From positions 1-31,002 of the forward strand of contig JADNRX010000590.1 of assembly GCA_015501595.1 (NCBI GenBank): a stretch of DNA of 31,002 nt. The letters run 5' to 3'. The notes under the pieces are model-generated. The model ran no database searches. It saw only the letters and a program-made list of their open reading frames with translations, and was not told the origin of the DNA. Positions 9,936 to 20,069 of this stretch are shown one piece after another. Positions within the stretch are counted from its first letter, which is position 1; each line of letters starts with the position of its first letter. A program made the translations under genes and the position numbers. Origin of the DNA: Hymenopellis radicata. Lineage: Eukaryota > Basidiomycota > Agaricomycetes > Agaricales > Physalacriaceae.

Positions 9936-10235
9936 TCGCTTCGTCACGAGCTCTTGTTGCTCCAGTCGCGTCCCGTCTTCCAGCGAGTTCTTTCTACTCG
10001 AATTATTCACCCTCTAACACTGCCGGCCACAGTGTACGTCTTGCCCTTGTCATCTGCATAGTAGATACCTAAATCTTTGTTCCATTAAGACCCACCAACA
10101 TGTAATGCAGACGACTACGATGAAACACATTTCTACCTCAGTTCCCCTCTTCCAGTGAAATGTTATTTTTGGACCGATGCCGAGTCTACCGAGTCCAGCC
10201 TTTCTGACACAGCCACACGTCTTACGGTACGTAAG
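9769..10235. repeat. Left arm of nested inverted repeat
   Basis: This is the reverse complement, with moderate divergence, of 13665-14120. Shared landmarks include GGAAGCGGCTATCGCCTCTCC, GCTTCGTCACGAGCTCTTGT, CGAATTATTCACCCTCTAACA, GACCCACCAACATGTAATG and GTTATTTTTGGA. Similarity fades near 10235. Together with the opposite arm it encloses about 3.4 kb that holds the Ser/Pro-rich protein gene. Confidence 0.9.
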
Positions 10236-10439
10236 AATGTGAGGAGGCCTTCAACAGTTCGATCACCCTCACAATGTTTGTCGTGGCAGGATCGTAGGCG
10301 CAAACTTTGTACAGCTTATATTACAAATTCAAGAAAGCTGGGATGACCACTCGGGTTCATCAGACACTCGGGTTGCATTAGGCGGTGAAGTTCAAGTTCC
10401 TACCTTATGATTTATCCTTGTGAGCTTCCCATTTTAAAA

Positions 10440-10870
10440 TAGCCAGTGCATTCGATTGCCAACCACCTTGAGATCTGGCCGTTAGATCTGCCTTAAACAT
10501 AGCCACAGAAGCCTGAAACACGGCCACGAGAGAGTCCATTGACGATAGCGCCTAAACGGACTGAGGCTTCGCTGTCCGATCAGTGGCAGATGCCGACGCT
10601 ATGCCGGTTATCTTGTCTCGCCACGAGAGCCACGAGATGATGTAGACGCCCAATTTATCTACGTCCATGTAAGACATTTTCCGTGGAAAGTTGTCAGAGA
10701 ATTTTCGCTCCGCCACATAGATGGCCCCGTGTTCATGGCCATTTCGGCCGATTTCACGATCACTGTATATGTGGCGGATAGGTTACGGACCCTATGGAAA
10801 CCCCCGTATTATCTATTCGATACCCTTCGTCAAATAGAGGAGGTGAATAATTCAGGCGACAGATCTCTTC
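10440..10870. repeat. Dispersed repeat, inverted relative to 24355-24625
   Basis: The stretch around ACATAGCCACAGAAGCCTGA (10498 on) and the stretch GAGGTGAATAATTCAGGCGAC (about 10843-10864) both recur, reverse-complemented and in the matching order, at about 24588-24622 and 24361-24381. The copy here is longer. It looks like a non-autonomous element or a remnant of one. A 114-codon open frame beginning at 10729 lies partly within it and is not called as a gene. Confidence 0.7.
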
Positions 10871-11076
10871 TCTACAGGCGCGGGAATCTCCGCCCTCTCC
10901 TTATTTTTACTGGCACCGTCTTGCCGTCTCCATTTTCATCACTTTCATACCGTCTTTTGTCTCTTTTCCTAATTGACGAACTTCCCAGTCTCAACACAGT
11001 AAAAAATGAGGTGAGGCAAATACCGTACATTTCCTTGACTTTCTTCGGCTTATGGGTTATTCAGTCTCACTAGCAC

Positions 11077-13079
11077 CAGTCACAGATTGAAGCGTAAGAT
11101 TGGAGACGAGGACGGTAAAATCAATGAGTTTCTTTCGCACTGTACACCATTGACTAACTGTTCTTGTAGACGAGTCGGAGGACGCACTTGCGAAGCGCGT
11201 AAAGGAGGAAGAAGAGGAAGAGGAAGGAGACGAGCATGTCGGACTATTTGCACAGTCCGCAACAATGACCCGTTCTGGATTGGATCGTCAGTTCTTCTCT
11301 GCCGTCGTGAAAAAATATTTTGTTGTCTGACGGTCTCTCAGAGGAAATGGCACGCGTCGTATTTCATCATGGATCATCGTCGACTACGAGCACTATTCCA
11401 CCTGATGCTCTCCAGCGTGGCTTGGAGGTCTTTGTGTCCCGAACGGATGCGTCCGAGTGGGGATATATCGCTAATCAACCTCGAACCGGTATGTGGAACA
11501 ATTGCGTTGCTTCATAGTTTAGACTTACTCCTTGGCAGTATCACCGGGGCCACCCTCCTTCCCAACCAAAGAGCCTCATCAGCGTATCTCACAGGACGAC
11601 CAAGAGCAAGGACGTGCCACTGGCAGTGCCTCGCCTCTGATTGAGTTTACTGATGATGAGGTTTCTACGACCTCCAGTCCTCCTCCTTTCCATAATTTGA
11701 GCCAAAATGCCTGGTTAGGAGGTTCGGATGAGCTCGACTTGGACCACAGCGTTCCGCCGTCCCAACTAGAACTACATGCTTCCCCATCTCGTATGCCTCC
11801 CGAACCGCGCCATTCGGTGACCAGTCATTCTCTAGCTGCAAATCCGCCTGCACCCCCAGAAAGCGGAGCAACCAACCATCATTCACTCAAGGGGTGAACA
11901 TCAAACCACTTCACTATTACGGCACGCAGGACACAAGCCATGATACTGCACCGGACTCAACACTTTCGAGCTCGGATGTCGTTCCGGCATTGTCTTCACC
12001 ATCTCCCGCGGAACGTACCCAAATGCAGGCTCGTCAGGAAAATCTGGCCACTACACAGCGAGCACTCAGTTCCTCGGCATCCGGGGCAGCTATCCGCGAT
12101 CTCCCAAAGCCTCAGACGCAATCCTTTCAACCAGCCGAAGACATTTCTCATGTGAGACCTCCGGCCGCTCGGACAGGGACAGGACGCTCTTCCGAGAAAG
12201 CTCCCCAGGTTATCCGGACTTCCAAACGACCCTCTCGGACGCGTCAGCAAGCCGCTCCAAACCCCCTCGCTAAAAATCATCCCACACAATCGCAGAAGGC
12301 TACGGTGAAACATCGTACACCGTCTTCCTCTTCTAAGCGTCTCGACGAGCCTTCACAGTCTCCTACCGCTCAGGTGGTGCATCAACCGCCAGTTGTGCAC
12401 GACCATCCGCCGAGCTCCAGCCTATCCCAAGCCACTATCGCATCCAAAAACACATTCGATCTGCTCAATGCTCGTCGCCTGCGCCGGGAAAGCCGAGACA
12501 AACTCCCAGCCTCGTCTTCCTCTGGGGGTATTCACGACGATCCCTTGCGCTCACAGCAGGTTTCACCCCAGAGTACCTCTGAATCCCAAGGATCCTCTGG
12601 ACGGGCACATAAGTCGGATCGCATGGCGGTAGCTGTCCAGAAAGATTCTCATGGCTCTAGTCAATCTACCGTTACTGTAGAGCGCTTTTTCCAGGCGCTT
12701 CTGGAGCATCCTGCTCAGTGGGTACAGCGACTCAAGAATCTCTCAAAGCTCGACGATGATCCTGAGACCATTGTCTCATGGCTTCGGAAGTATCCCTTGG
12801 ATGACGGCTGCACAGCTGACACGTTCGGTGCCGAATTTCGGAAGTGCGCGCATGGTCTTGGCTGGGAAGATCCGGTGGGTCTTTCATCACTGTTTTTCCT
12901 TTGCCGCATTTGCTTAGCCGTTCTAGACCATGGAGACTGTCGCCAAACGTCTCTCAAACTTATTCGTTCGAGCGCTCACAGTCCTGGATAATCCAAACAT
13001 AAAGCCGCCGCAAAGTGTTCTGTTATTGGGAGATTTCATCGAAGAAACATGGCCGAGGCGTAAAATGATACGAATGTAG
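11077..13079 (+). CDS. Ser/Pro-rich, largely disordered protein of unknown function
   Basis: Exons can be joined in phase as 11077-11114 (end of an upstream exon), 11170-11306 (acidic run KRVKEEEEEEEGDEHVG), 11344-11488 (EEMARVVFHHGSSS to IANQPRT), 11539-about 11890 (SPGPPSFPTKEPHQRIS onward), about 11894-12874, and 12927-13079, which ends FIEETWPRRKMIRM. The middle 400 residues are rich in Ser, Pro, Thr, Gln and Arg and should be disordered. The last about 120 residues look folded (ERFFQALLEHPAQWVQRLKN, then WLRKYPLDDGCTADTF). The start codon is not resolved. At about 11890 the two long open frames differ by one base and no obvious intron joins them, so a frameshift or an unusual splice is needed. 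It is the only substantial coding signal inside the nested inverted repeat. No family recognised; a nuclear or chromatin role would be a guess. Confidence 0.65.
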
Positions 13080-13664
13080 TCGTCACGGTATATACAACTA
13101 TCGTAAGATAACTAAATGCGGGCGAATAATTGAAATCAGTGAGACAGCCCTCCGTGGCACTGCTACCGATGCCTGCGCGTATTTCCAGAACGGGACATCT
13201 CCCGCCGCTTCTGTAAATCGGATGATCAAATGTAACATACTCAGTCCCCCTGGTCCACGGACCCTCCGTGGTGAAATGTGGACACTTCAGTCACTTCCAT
13301 TCTTTTGCCTTGCGCTCCTCGGGGTCCTGAAACCGCCTCCCTAACGAGTCTTAGACGAAACATTCGCACACAGCAGTCAACTCGACGTCGAAGAGGCGGG
13401 TTGATGCGCCATGCTAGAGCGCACTCCGGCGGCCATGTTCCTCAAGCAGGAGCACTTCCCATTTCAGTCATTGAACCTGCATTTTGCGAACTCCAGTTAT
13501 TGATGAGCGTATTTCGTCGAGTTTAACGCTAATTTCAGTTATTAGGACTAATTTTAGTTATTCTACAATAACTAATCTTATGGTGCCTCAGGCCTGTTAG
13601 TTTTCTGGCCGAGGTGGTACGTCGCGCCTACCATCGCGCCACGACAAACATAGCCCTTTCCTAA
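13080..13664. other. Spacer between the Ser/Pro-rich gene and right nested arm
   Basis: No gene recognised. An AT-rich patch near 13520-13580 contains short repeats of TTTCAGTTATT/TTTTAGTTATT. Confidence 0.5.
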
Positions 13665-14120
13665 CCAGAAGAGGTGGGTGTGTTTCAGAAAGCCTGGACT
13701 CGGCCTAGACTCGTGGTCGCTTCCAAAAATAACATTCACTGGGACAGGCGAACTGAGGTGGAATGGGTCTCATCGTAATCGTCTACATTACATGTTGGTG
13801 GGTCTTAATGTAACAAAGATTGAGGTATCCACTATGCAGATGACAAGGGCAAGATATACACCGTGACCGGAAGTGTTAGAGGGTGAATAATTCGAGTAGA
13901 AAGAACTTGCTTGAACACGGGACGCGGCGACTGGAGCAACAAGAGCTCGTGACGAAGCGAGTGTAGCCGTACCGTCTTCAACAGTGAAGGAGAGGCGATA
14001 GCCGCTTCCAGTGATCATGTCCCGCATCGCAGGAGAGGTGGGATAGAGTCGTCCTATAGGGATGGTCCTATTCGGCTTACCGTCTCCCACATAGCAGGAG
14101 AGGCGGCAGACAATCATTGG
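13665..14120. repeat. Right arm of nested inverted repeat
   Basis: Inverted copy of 9769-10235, with hairpin repeats at about 13970-14000, 14018-14047 and 14079-14112 in the opposite orientation. After about 14120 the match is interrupted by about 270 bp and resumes at 14368-14440, which pairs with about 9736-9800. The interrupting segment (about 14121-14360) is itself the reverse complement of DNA near 29210-29400, so it is an inserted repeat of another family. Confidence 0.85.
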
Positions 14121-14440
14121 AGTCGGCGGAAGGAGAAAGTCGAGCTGGGTCCACAGTACCCCGACGAAACCGCAACCACATCCCGCACAGGGTGGGTTAA
14201 CCATCCGCGCTAATGCAGGTATCGGGCTGCAGTCCGAGCGGAGCGTTGATCCTCCAATATTCTGCTAACAGTGGACTGTAAAGAGTATTAGATTGCGCAG
14301 GAATACGGATGTGCCCCGTACCATCCCAGCGGCAGACAAGCGTCCTGGCTGAGTCGTCCGATGGTCGTACCGTCTCCAGCATTGCAGGAGAGGCGGCGGA
14401 CAATCGTTGTGGGGCGGTCGTCCTATGTTCGAAACCAGCT
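14121..14440. repeat. Inserted dispersed repeat plus terminal hairpin copy
   Basis: The stretch 14210-14330, containing GAGCGGAGCGTTGATCCTC and AAAGAGTATTAGATTGCG, is matched in reverse complement at about 29230-29330 (ACGCAATCTAATACTCTTTA, then GAGGATCAACGCTCCGCTCG). One hairpin repeat is at 14368-14402, followed by GGTCGTCCTATGTTCGAAACC, which is also present inverted at about 9747-9767. Confidence 0.75.
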
Positions 14441-15238
14441 CGCGTAAAGGAGGGTTCCAGGGCGCGAACTTGCTCCTCGCGTTAAAATCAGGAGACCGCG
14501 GCGAGATCTGCGGATTCATGCGGTCACGAATAAAGTCTATTCCAAAGTGTCAGAGCTGCCGATACACAAACGGGGTACGTACCTTGAATGGAAATCCTAT
14601 CCCGAGTCGCATGCAGACTAGAAGCGTTTGCATTCCAGCGCTCGACCTGTTCTGGGAGCATTACGGCTGAAATGAACTGCGTCGAGGAGAGCAGACAAAT
14701 GCACGATTAATGCCGCCGAGAGGATCCCAAGAAAGATAACGTCCGGGAAAAACGAGATGAGGGATGGAGGTAAGGATGGAACTAGGCCGCGTCACCCTTC
14801 CCAGGCAGCCGGTCCCGACGCGATAAGATTGACATCAAAACACACCTGTAACGCCCGTCATACGGAACGTAAAGTCAAGCTGCTCTCGCGTTCTCACATG
14901 CATATGGGCTCTCTACTGAATGGATAATGGTCATTCCCGCTAGCCCGCTACCCGCGAGCACGCTATCACGTTAGGACTCCCGCTAAATTCTTGGGGTCCG
15001 GTGAAGATGTGCCAGGGATAGTAGTCGACCTGCATGTGCACAGCAAAAGTTCACACGCATCTTCATCTCTTTTCTTCCGCGTCGAATCCCAAATTCAACT
15101 AAGTCAAATGCAAGATATCGTGCTTCTTGTGTTCCCGGAGAGCACTTACACTTCTTATGGATGCCATATTATTTAACACCTCCCATGAAGAGGCCGGAAC
15201 TAAGTGATTTGTATTGTTCATTCTACGTAAGTAGTATT
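14441..15238. other. No gene identified, 0.8 kb
   Basis: Only short overlapping open frames. It should include the 3' untranslated region of the minus-strand gene that ends at 15239. Confidence 0.5.
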
Positions 15239-17607
15239 TCATGCTCTCGTGCGCAGACCCGGGAGCGCTCCTTTGATCATCGCCCGCACCAGTCCGTGTG
15301 CGACCTTGGGGTGAAGTTCGTCGTAGTACCTAACGTACAGGTTACCCATATGTCCCTGCACATCGGTCAAAATGAATCGGAAATGTGGCTTTCCCTCCTC
15401 ATCCGCCACTATCGCCAGGCCAACATCGATCCTGCAAAAGAACCGCAGCGTACCATCATTGTGCAATTTGCGATCCGCCTCTTCCAGCTTGCAAACCATG
15501 GCATATATGCCTCTCACAAACTCTTCGACCTGTTTGTATCCTTCGCCGTCGTGAATCCGGGCCCGCCAACCCATGCGTAGTCATCCCATACATCGGTGGT
15601 CCGTGGCTATAAACGAGAAGTTAGAATAGTTGTATAAATGAATGATACGCCGAACTGACCACAAATTCTGAAGAGCACAGACGTTGTCGGGTCTCATCAC
15701 ATGTATCCGGTCTACTATGCGTGGACCATCGTCCCACTGCAATGTGTGGAGCATACAAAGAAGCACTCCATTCGAAAGGAAACAACGAGCTTGACCTTTC
15801 CCGAGTTCAGGATTCCACTCCTCGGCGTACCACGAGTGCTTGTAGTAGAGATCTGGTCCACTATGCTCTTTGCTGCTTCTCCACCATCTCATCCTCAAAT
15901 CATTTATCAAAGCTTCGTTGAGGGACACGGGGAGCAGCGCGGAGTCTGTAATGGACACATTGGGCTTGACCACAAGACCGTTCCGGAAGTCGCGTTCGGC
16001 GTCGGCTAAGGTCTCGATGGGGCGCAACCATCTGGTCGTTGCCAATGGCATCGCAGGAAGGGTTACGGAAAGAACACTCATGGTGTACTGAGTATGCGCG
16101 GTGCGCCACAGTGTAGCTCCACTTGGCCATATTGTCACCCCGCGTTGTCTAAGCAGCTCGCCGGAATCCAGGATGGCGTTGCACTGCGAACCGGAGAATC
16201 TGGATCTTGGGTCCCTGATAAAAAACGGTCCGTTAGATATATTTGATTCTACTCGGATAGGAAAACTTACCGGCCAATATCGAGGCCGACAATGATGAAT
16301 TCCTGAGACGATACTTTCTCCCACACGGGGCCGGCTCGAGAGATCATTGCGGCAAAATATTCCGTCGACCCCAAAAATTCGACGTGTTCAACCCCGGCCT
16401 TGACCAGTTCTAGCGGGAACATCATCTAAAGTTGGAATGTCAATACAAATGAAATGCATTTTTCCCGACGAGAACTGACCCATTCATACGCGGCAATGTA
16501 CCAGCGCTGGCCCGTCGACGCCCCCTCCACATAACATAAACGTTGAACCTTCTGGTCTTCAACCATTTTTAAAAATTTGTTGACTCGGTGGTCGAACCGT
16601 GTAAGGTCCGTGTACGTCCAGTCCTTCCGTTGCGACCCCCATTTCCAGATGTCTGGCATCCTTGGAGTGTGAGGATAACATACGTCCTCGTCGTAGACCA
16701 TGACCAGCCGCTGGGGAAGGGATGTGTCTATGTTAATAGACAGCTCCTTGAACGATGTCCGTATGACGAAAGGATCCAAGATCGGTGTAGTGTCGCCAGC
16801 CAAGTCGTTCTCTGGAGCAACGCGACCTGCATGCCTTGCTGGGGCTACATCGAGATCCATGTCTACAGCAGGCTTTTCTTGCCAGTCGGGGGGGTAATAT
16901 GGCCGTGGTTGGCGGTGGTCTGGGCCGGGGGGAGTGGGATCGACGGCGTTCTTATCTGCAGCATAGCCCATGCTGCACAGATGAAGGTCAAAGGGGGCAG
17001 GCACTGGGTTGAGTGTGGAAGGGATTTCAGGTCGCTGCTGCTTCCAGTGATCGTCGAACCAGTTAGGACCAATGCTCTGGCCGAAGTGACCGTGCGTGAA
17101 AGAACAGGGGGGTACGAATGGCGGCCCATCCCAATCGAGATAGGGGCGGTAGGCAGGAACTTCGCGAAACCTTTGGAAACGGAGGAACTCCGTATGCGGT
17201 CGATCAACGTGATGTTTTGGTCGAAGGTAGGCTCGGAAAGGTGCCAGCGCCTTCATTGTTTCGTAATCGTCAGTATTTCTGACGAGGATGCGTCCATCGC
17301 CATGACCGTCCCAAGCGGGGCAGTGCCCATTGCAAAAAGGATGTCTGGAAGCAGTGGTCGCATGTCTCTGCAGGGATCGGATGCCGGACAGGGACTAGTT
17401 TGTTTTTGAGTTCGATGGTAACTTTGTACATTGAAGTAAAAGCTGTCTTACATTGAGAGTGACCCATAAATGTGGTATTTTCATGTGTCCGACATGTGGA
17501 CAATCATGAGCACATGCCTTGAATGCAGGAAACTGCAAGAGCGCACAATTGCTGGCGACAACATCGGAAACGAAGTGCAGAGATGGTGGTTGGCCAGCGT
17601 AAGCCAT
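15239..17607 (-). CDS. Unrecognised protein with ATP-grasp-like features, copy 1 (possibly frameshifted)
   Basis: Exons on the minus strand: 17607-17452, 17394-16480, 16425-16271, 16214-15660 and 15606-15239. The second exon reads HPFCNGHCPAWDGHGDG early, a possible zinc site. Exon 3 ends FIIVGLDIGR. Exon 4 carries TTRWLRPIETL, NGLVVKPNVS, then YYKHSWYAEEW and GQARCFLSNGVLLCMLHT. Exon 5 carries FFCRIDVGL and FRFILTDVQGHMG. This order (a Lys-Pro strand, an Arg-containing strand, an RxD motif, then a final acidic strand) is how ATP-grasp carboxylate-amine ligases are laid out, but the similarity is weak and is my inference. Every block recurs in order in the gene at 24982-27045, which shows a real family. 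In exon 5 the expected WVGGP and HDGEGY blocks are in different frames and a stop (15581-15583) intervenes, so a small frame-breaking deletion near 15555 is likely. The substrate is unknown. Confidence 0.7.
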
Positions 17608-17609
17608 AC

Positions 17610-17879
17610 TATTTGATTGTTTTTTCGCCTTCTGGCAACACGCCCTAGTTTACGATCGCCGCCACATGATCGGGCCCTCTTTCGTCGATAGGAGTCATTC
17701 TAACGCATCCTCACGTACTCACCTAGAGTGGCTGTGTGTTGGGAAGGGCTGTCCCGCGTCGGCTGTCCTGGAGACGTTCTGCTTGAGTAAGGCACGGGAG
17801 AAAATATTCGGGTATAGCGATAATCGTGATGTCGGATATATGACCACAAAAGGACGGTAAGGTACAGCGAGGCCGTAAT
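17610..17879. repeat. Diverged dispersed repeat upstream of ATP-grasp-like copy 1
   Basis: The stretch CATCCTCACGTACTCACCT (about 17706 on) matches 19472-19500 directly, and CGTGATGTCGGATATATGACC (about 17827 on) matches 19535-19558 in reverse complement. A related sequence, CATCCTCACGTACCGGCAG, is at about 24557. The mix of direct and inverted matches indicates fragments of small elements rather than one intact copy. No gene is seen. Confidence 0.55.
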
Positions 17880-18447
17880 CTACGGAACACCATCGTAGGA
17901 TATCATAAACGAGCTTGGTCTCCTGTGCACAACATTGCGCACGACGTCAATAATCTCCCACTCAAGATGCAAATCCAAATCCCAAGCACTTCTGACCTCG
18001 TCTAGCTTTCCCATCATGGCCATCCATGTCAGCCATTCGTCGGTATCCATGCAGTGTTGCTCTCGCGCTAGACCGTGAGGACCCCCTTCTGATAAATCTG
18101 GCATCTGTCAGACGCGTAGACGAAGTATAAGGCATGAAATCTCACCGGTACTCGTCAAGAACAACGAACAACAACCAACGCTGCAGAGGAGGCCCCGGAG
18201 AGGGCTCCAGTTGGGATTCGTGACTTCCATTCCGAGCGCGTGTAAAAGAATATTGCAGTAGTTACCGCTAGTACTCCCAAAGGCAACGTGGCGCAGGTCA
18301 ACCATGGTCTGAATCCCACAGCCGCGGAAACCGGGAAGCAGCCGAAGACCGTTTCGCTCAAGGAGTGCATCCATCAAGTCGTTATCCATATGACTAGTCG
18401 AGAGCGGGATGCGGCCAGAGCGACTGTGGACGTGCTCCCGAATGACG
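17880..18447 (-). CDS. Hypothetical two-exon protein
   Basis: Candidate exons are 18447-18146 and 18104-17880. The first contains MDNDLMDALLERNGLRLLPG and GIQTMVDLRHVAFGSTSGNY. The second reads DTDEWLTWMAMMGKLDEVRS and LDLHLEWEIIDVVRNVVHRR, with regular helix-like spacing. The GT-AG pair between them (GTGAGA to GACAG) leaves a phase conflict, so either another splice site is used or the gene is damaged. No family recognised. It lies about 0.3 kb upstream of, and on the same strand as, the ATP-grasp-like gene, but nothing shows that the two are linked. Confidence 0.4.
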
Positions 18448-18714
18448 CTGTAAATTGGTCAGATGGGTACACGATTCATGGCAAGAGCCACCTTTGCGCT
18501 TTTGGGCAGGCTGGATCCAAAGCATATTGAGGAAACGAGAACGGGAGAGATGCCGGGGGAGTGCTGAAGTTCATGGGGCTGCAGACAGCTGGGGGGTTAG
18601 ACTTTAAAATAGAATATGAAATCGGCTTTAATCGCACCCAAAAAGCGTGTCCAATCTCAATTGTATTTCACAGCTCAGCCCCAATTGTGGATATACCGTC
18701 TGCCGCCCGGCAGT

Positions 18715-18797
18715 CGTCCTGAATGGATCGTCCTATTCGGCTTACCGTCTCCCGCATCGCAGGAGAGGCGGCGTGGTGGTGAGAGAGAGACCATTAT
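18715..18797 (-). repeat. Hairpin repeat and inverted element end
   Basis: On the minus strand this reads the GGTCTCTCTCTCACCACCA motif, then a full hairpin copy (GCCTCTCCTGCGATGCGGGA), then GGTAAGCCGAATAGGACGAT, the same spacer as at 9692-9712. It is in the opposite orientation to 9589. Together the two could mark the ends of a 9.2-kb element. Confidence 0.6.
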
Positions 18798-20069
18798 CGA
18801 TCATCCCTTTTCGAGCTCATTCCAAGCTCCGATCGGCGCAGCTTCTAATCGGGCCGATCGGCCCTTGCCGCGCTCTCGTTCTTCGCTTTCTTCTTCTTAA
18901 AGTTCTTTCACCGATACAAAATCACTGAGTAGTGGGACAAGAAAAAAAAAAGTTGTCGATCATTAAATCAGAGCCAACTATCCACACACACACCCCAAAA
19001 CAAACTTTCCCTATCAGCGAGCACGCATTCAATGTAGGGAAGCTCCTGACTTACTGTTCTTGTCGAAACCGTGTCATCTCACGATGGAACGCGCCTGAAC
19101 AAACCGCGTCATCATCAAAGATTACCCAGGGAGGACTCATTGGAATCGGAGCTACCTGACTGGAATCCTCTTTACTAACTCACCCGGAATCCCAGCTGCA
19201 GCCGTTCCGTTTTTGAGATGTGGGTATCAAACGGAGTATGCCTCCACCTCCACCGCGGATGGCGAGGCGATCACTTTCTCAGACGAGTGCTAAGTGTCGG
19301 ACGTTACAAGGGAAATAGCTTGGTACTCCTTTTTGGTCTTGTGGTTTGATCACCCTTTGCCGCAGCCCTTTACATCGTTCGAGAATCATCCCTCAGCATC
19401 CACGGAGCACGTTGTCTTTCGCCTTCTGACAGTACTGCATTGCCTCGCTCTATAAAATCTGCAATCATCCTAACGCATGCTCACGTACTCACCTGGAGGT
19501 GGCTGTGTTTGGGAAAAGCCCAGACTCCCCCTATATGTGGTCATATATCCGACATCACGGATTTATTTTTGACGTTCCAAGTACGTAGGGTAATGGAAAG
19601 ACAAAGCTTGGACGGCGGCGATTTGCTCACGGCCGCCAACTGATTTTTGTGTGTAACCTCAGCTCCCAGTATTCAGAGTGGCGGTCAGCCCTACCTTTGC
19701 ATGATCGCAGAAGAGAAGTCCTAAATCGGCCTTGGGTGGCTTCGCGTGTACACGTAGTCTCATAAACCATCCGGCTGCATCCACCCTAAAAGGGAACCCG
19801 TCGGCTGCATGCTGTAGATTCCTATTTCAGAGCGCTTGATGCGCAACCTCCTTCAGGTCGCAACCCTGACTTCTGCCTAAACGTCCGCCTGTACGTGAGG
19901 ATGTGTGAGGATAACGTGACTAACCTTGAAACGCGAGATGGGGACCCGCCTACAATCAATCTGCGTTTGGAACAAATGAGAGCCCCTGTGTGTTTGAATT
20001 CGTGGCTTCCAGCTCCTGTTGCCACATTGTCATTGACTCTCTCCTTACGGTCTACAAGTCGGCGCTCTG
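18798..20069. other. 1.3 kb spacer with small repeats; upstream region of the BAH-PHD gene
   Basis: No gene is supported. The stretch 19470-19565 shares pieces with 17706-17850. About 19893-19950 (GAGGATGTGTGAGGATAACG, then CTAACCTTGAAACGCG) is the reverse complement of 24520-24575. The last 120 bp before 20070 should be the promoter or leader of the BAH-PHD gene, but no clear TATA box is seen. Confidence 0.5.

Noticed and set aside
16588..17409. 273-codon plus-strand open frame
   Set aside because: It is antisense to exon 2 of the ATP-grasp-like gene, whose minus-strand blocks are matched in a paralogue. The plus frame has no such support.
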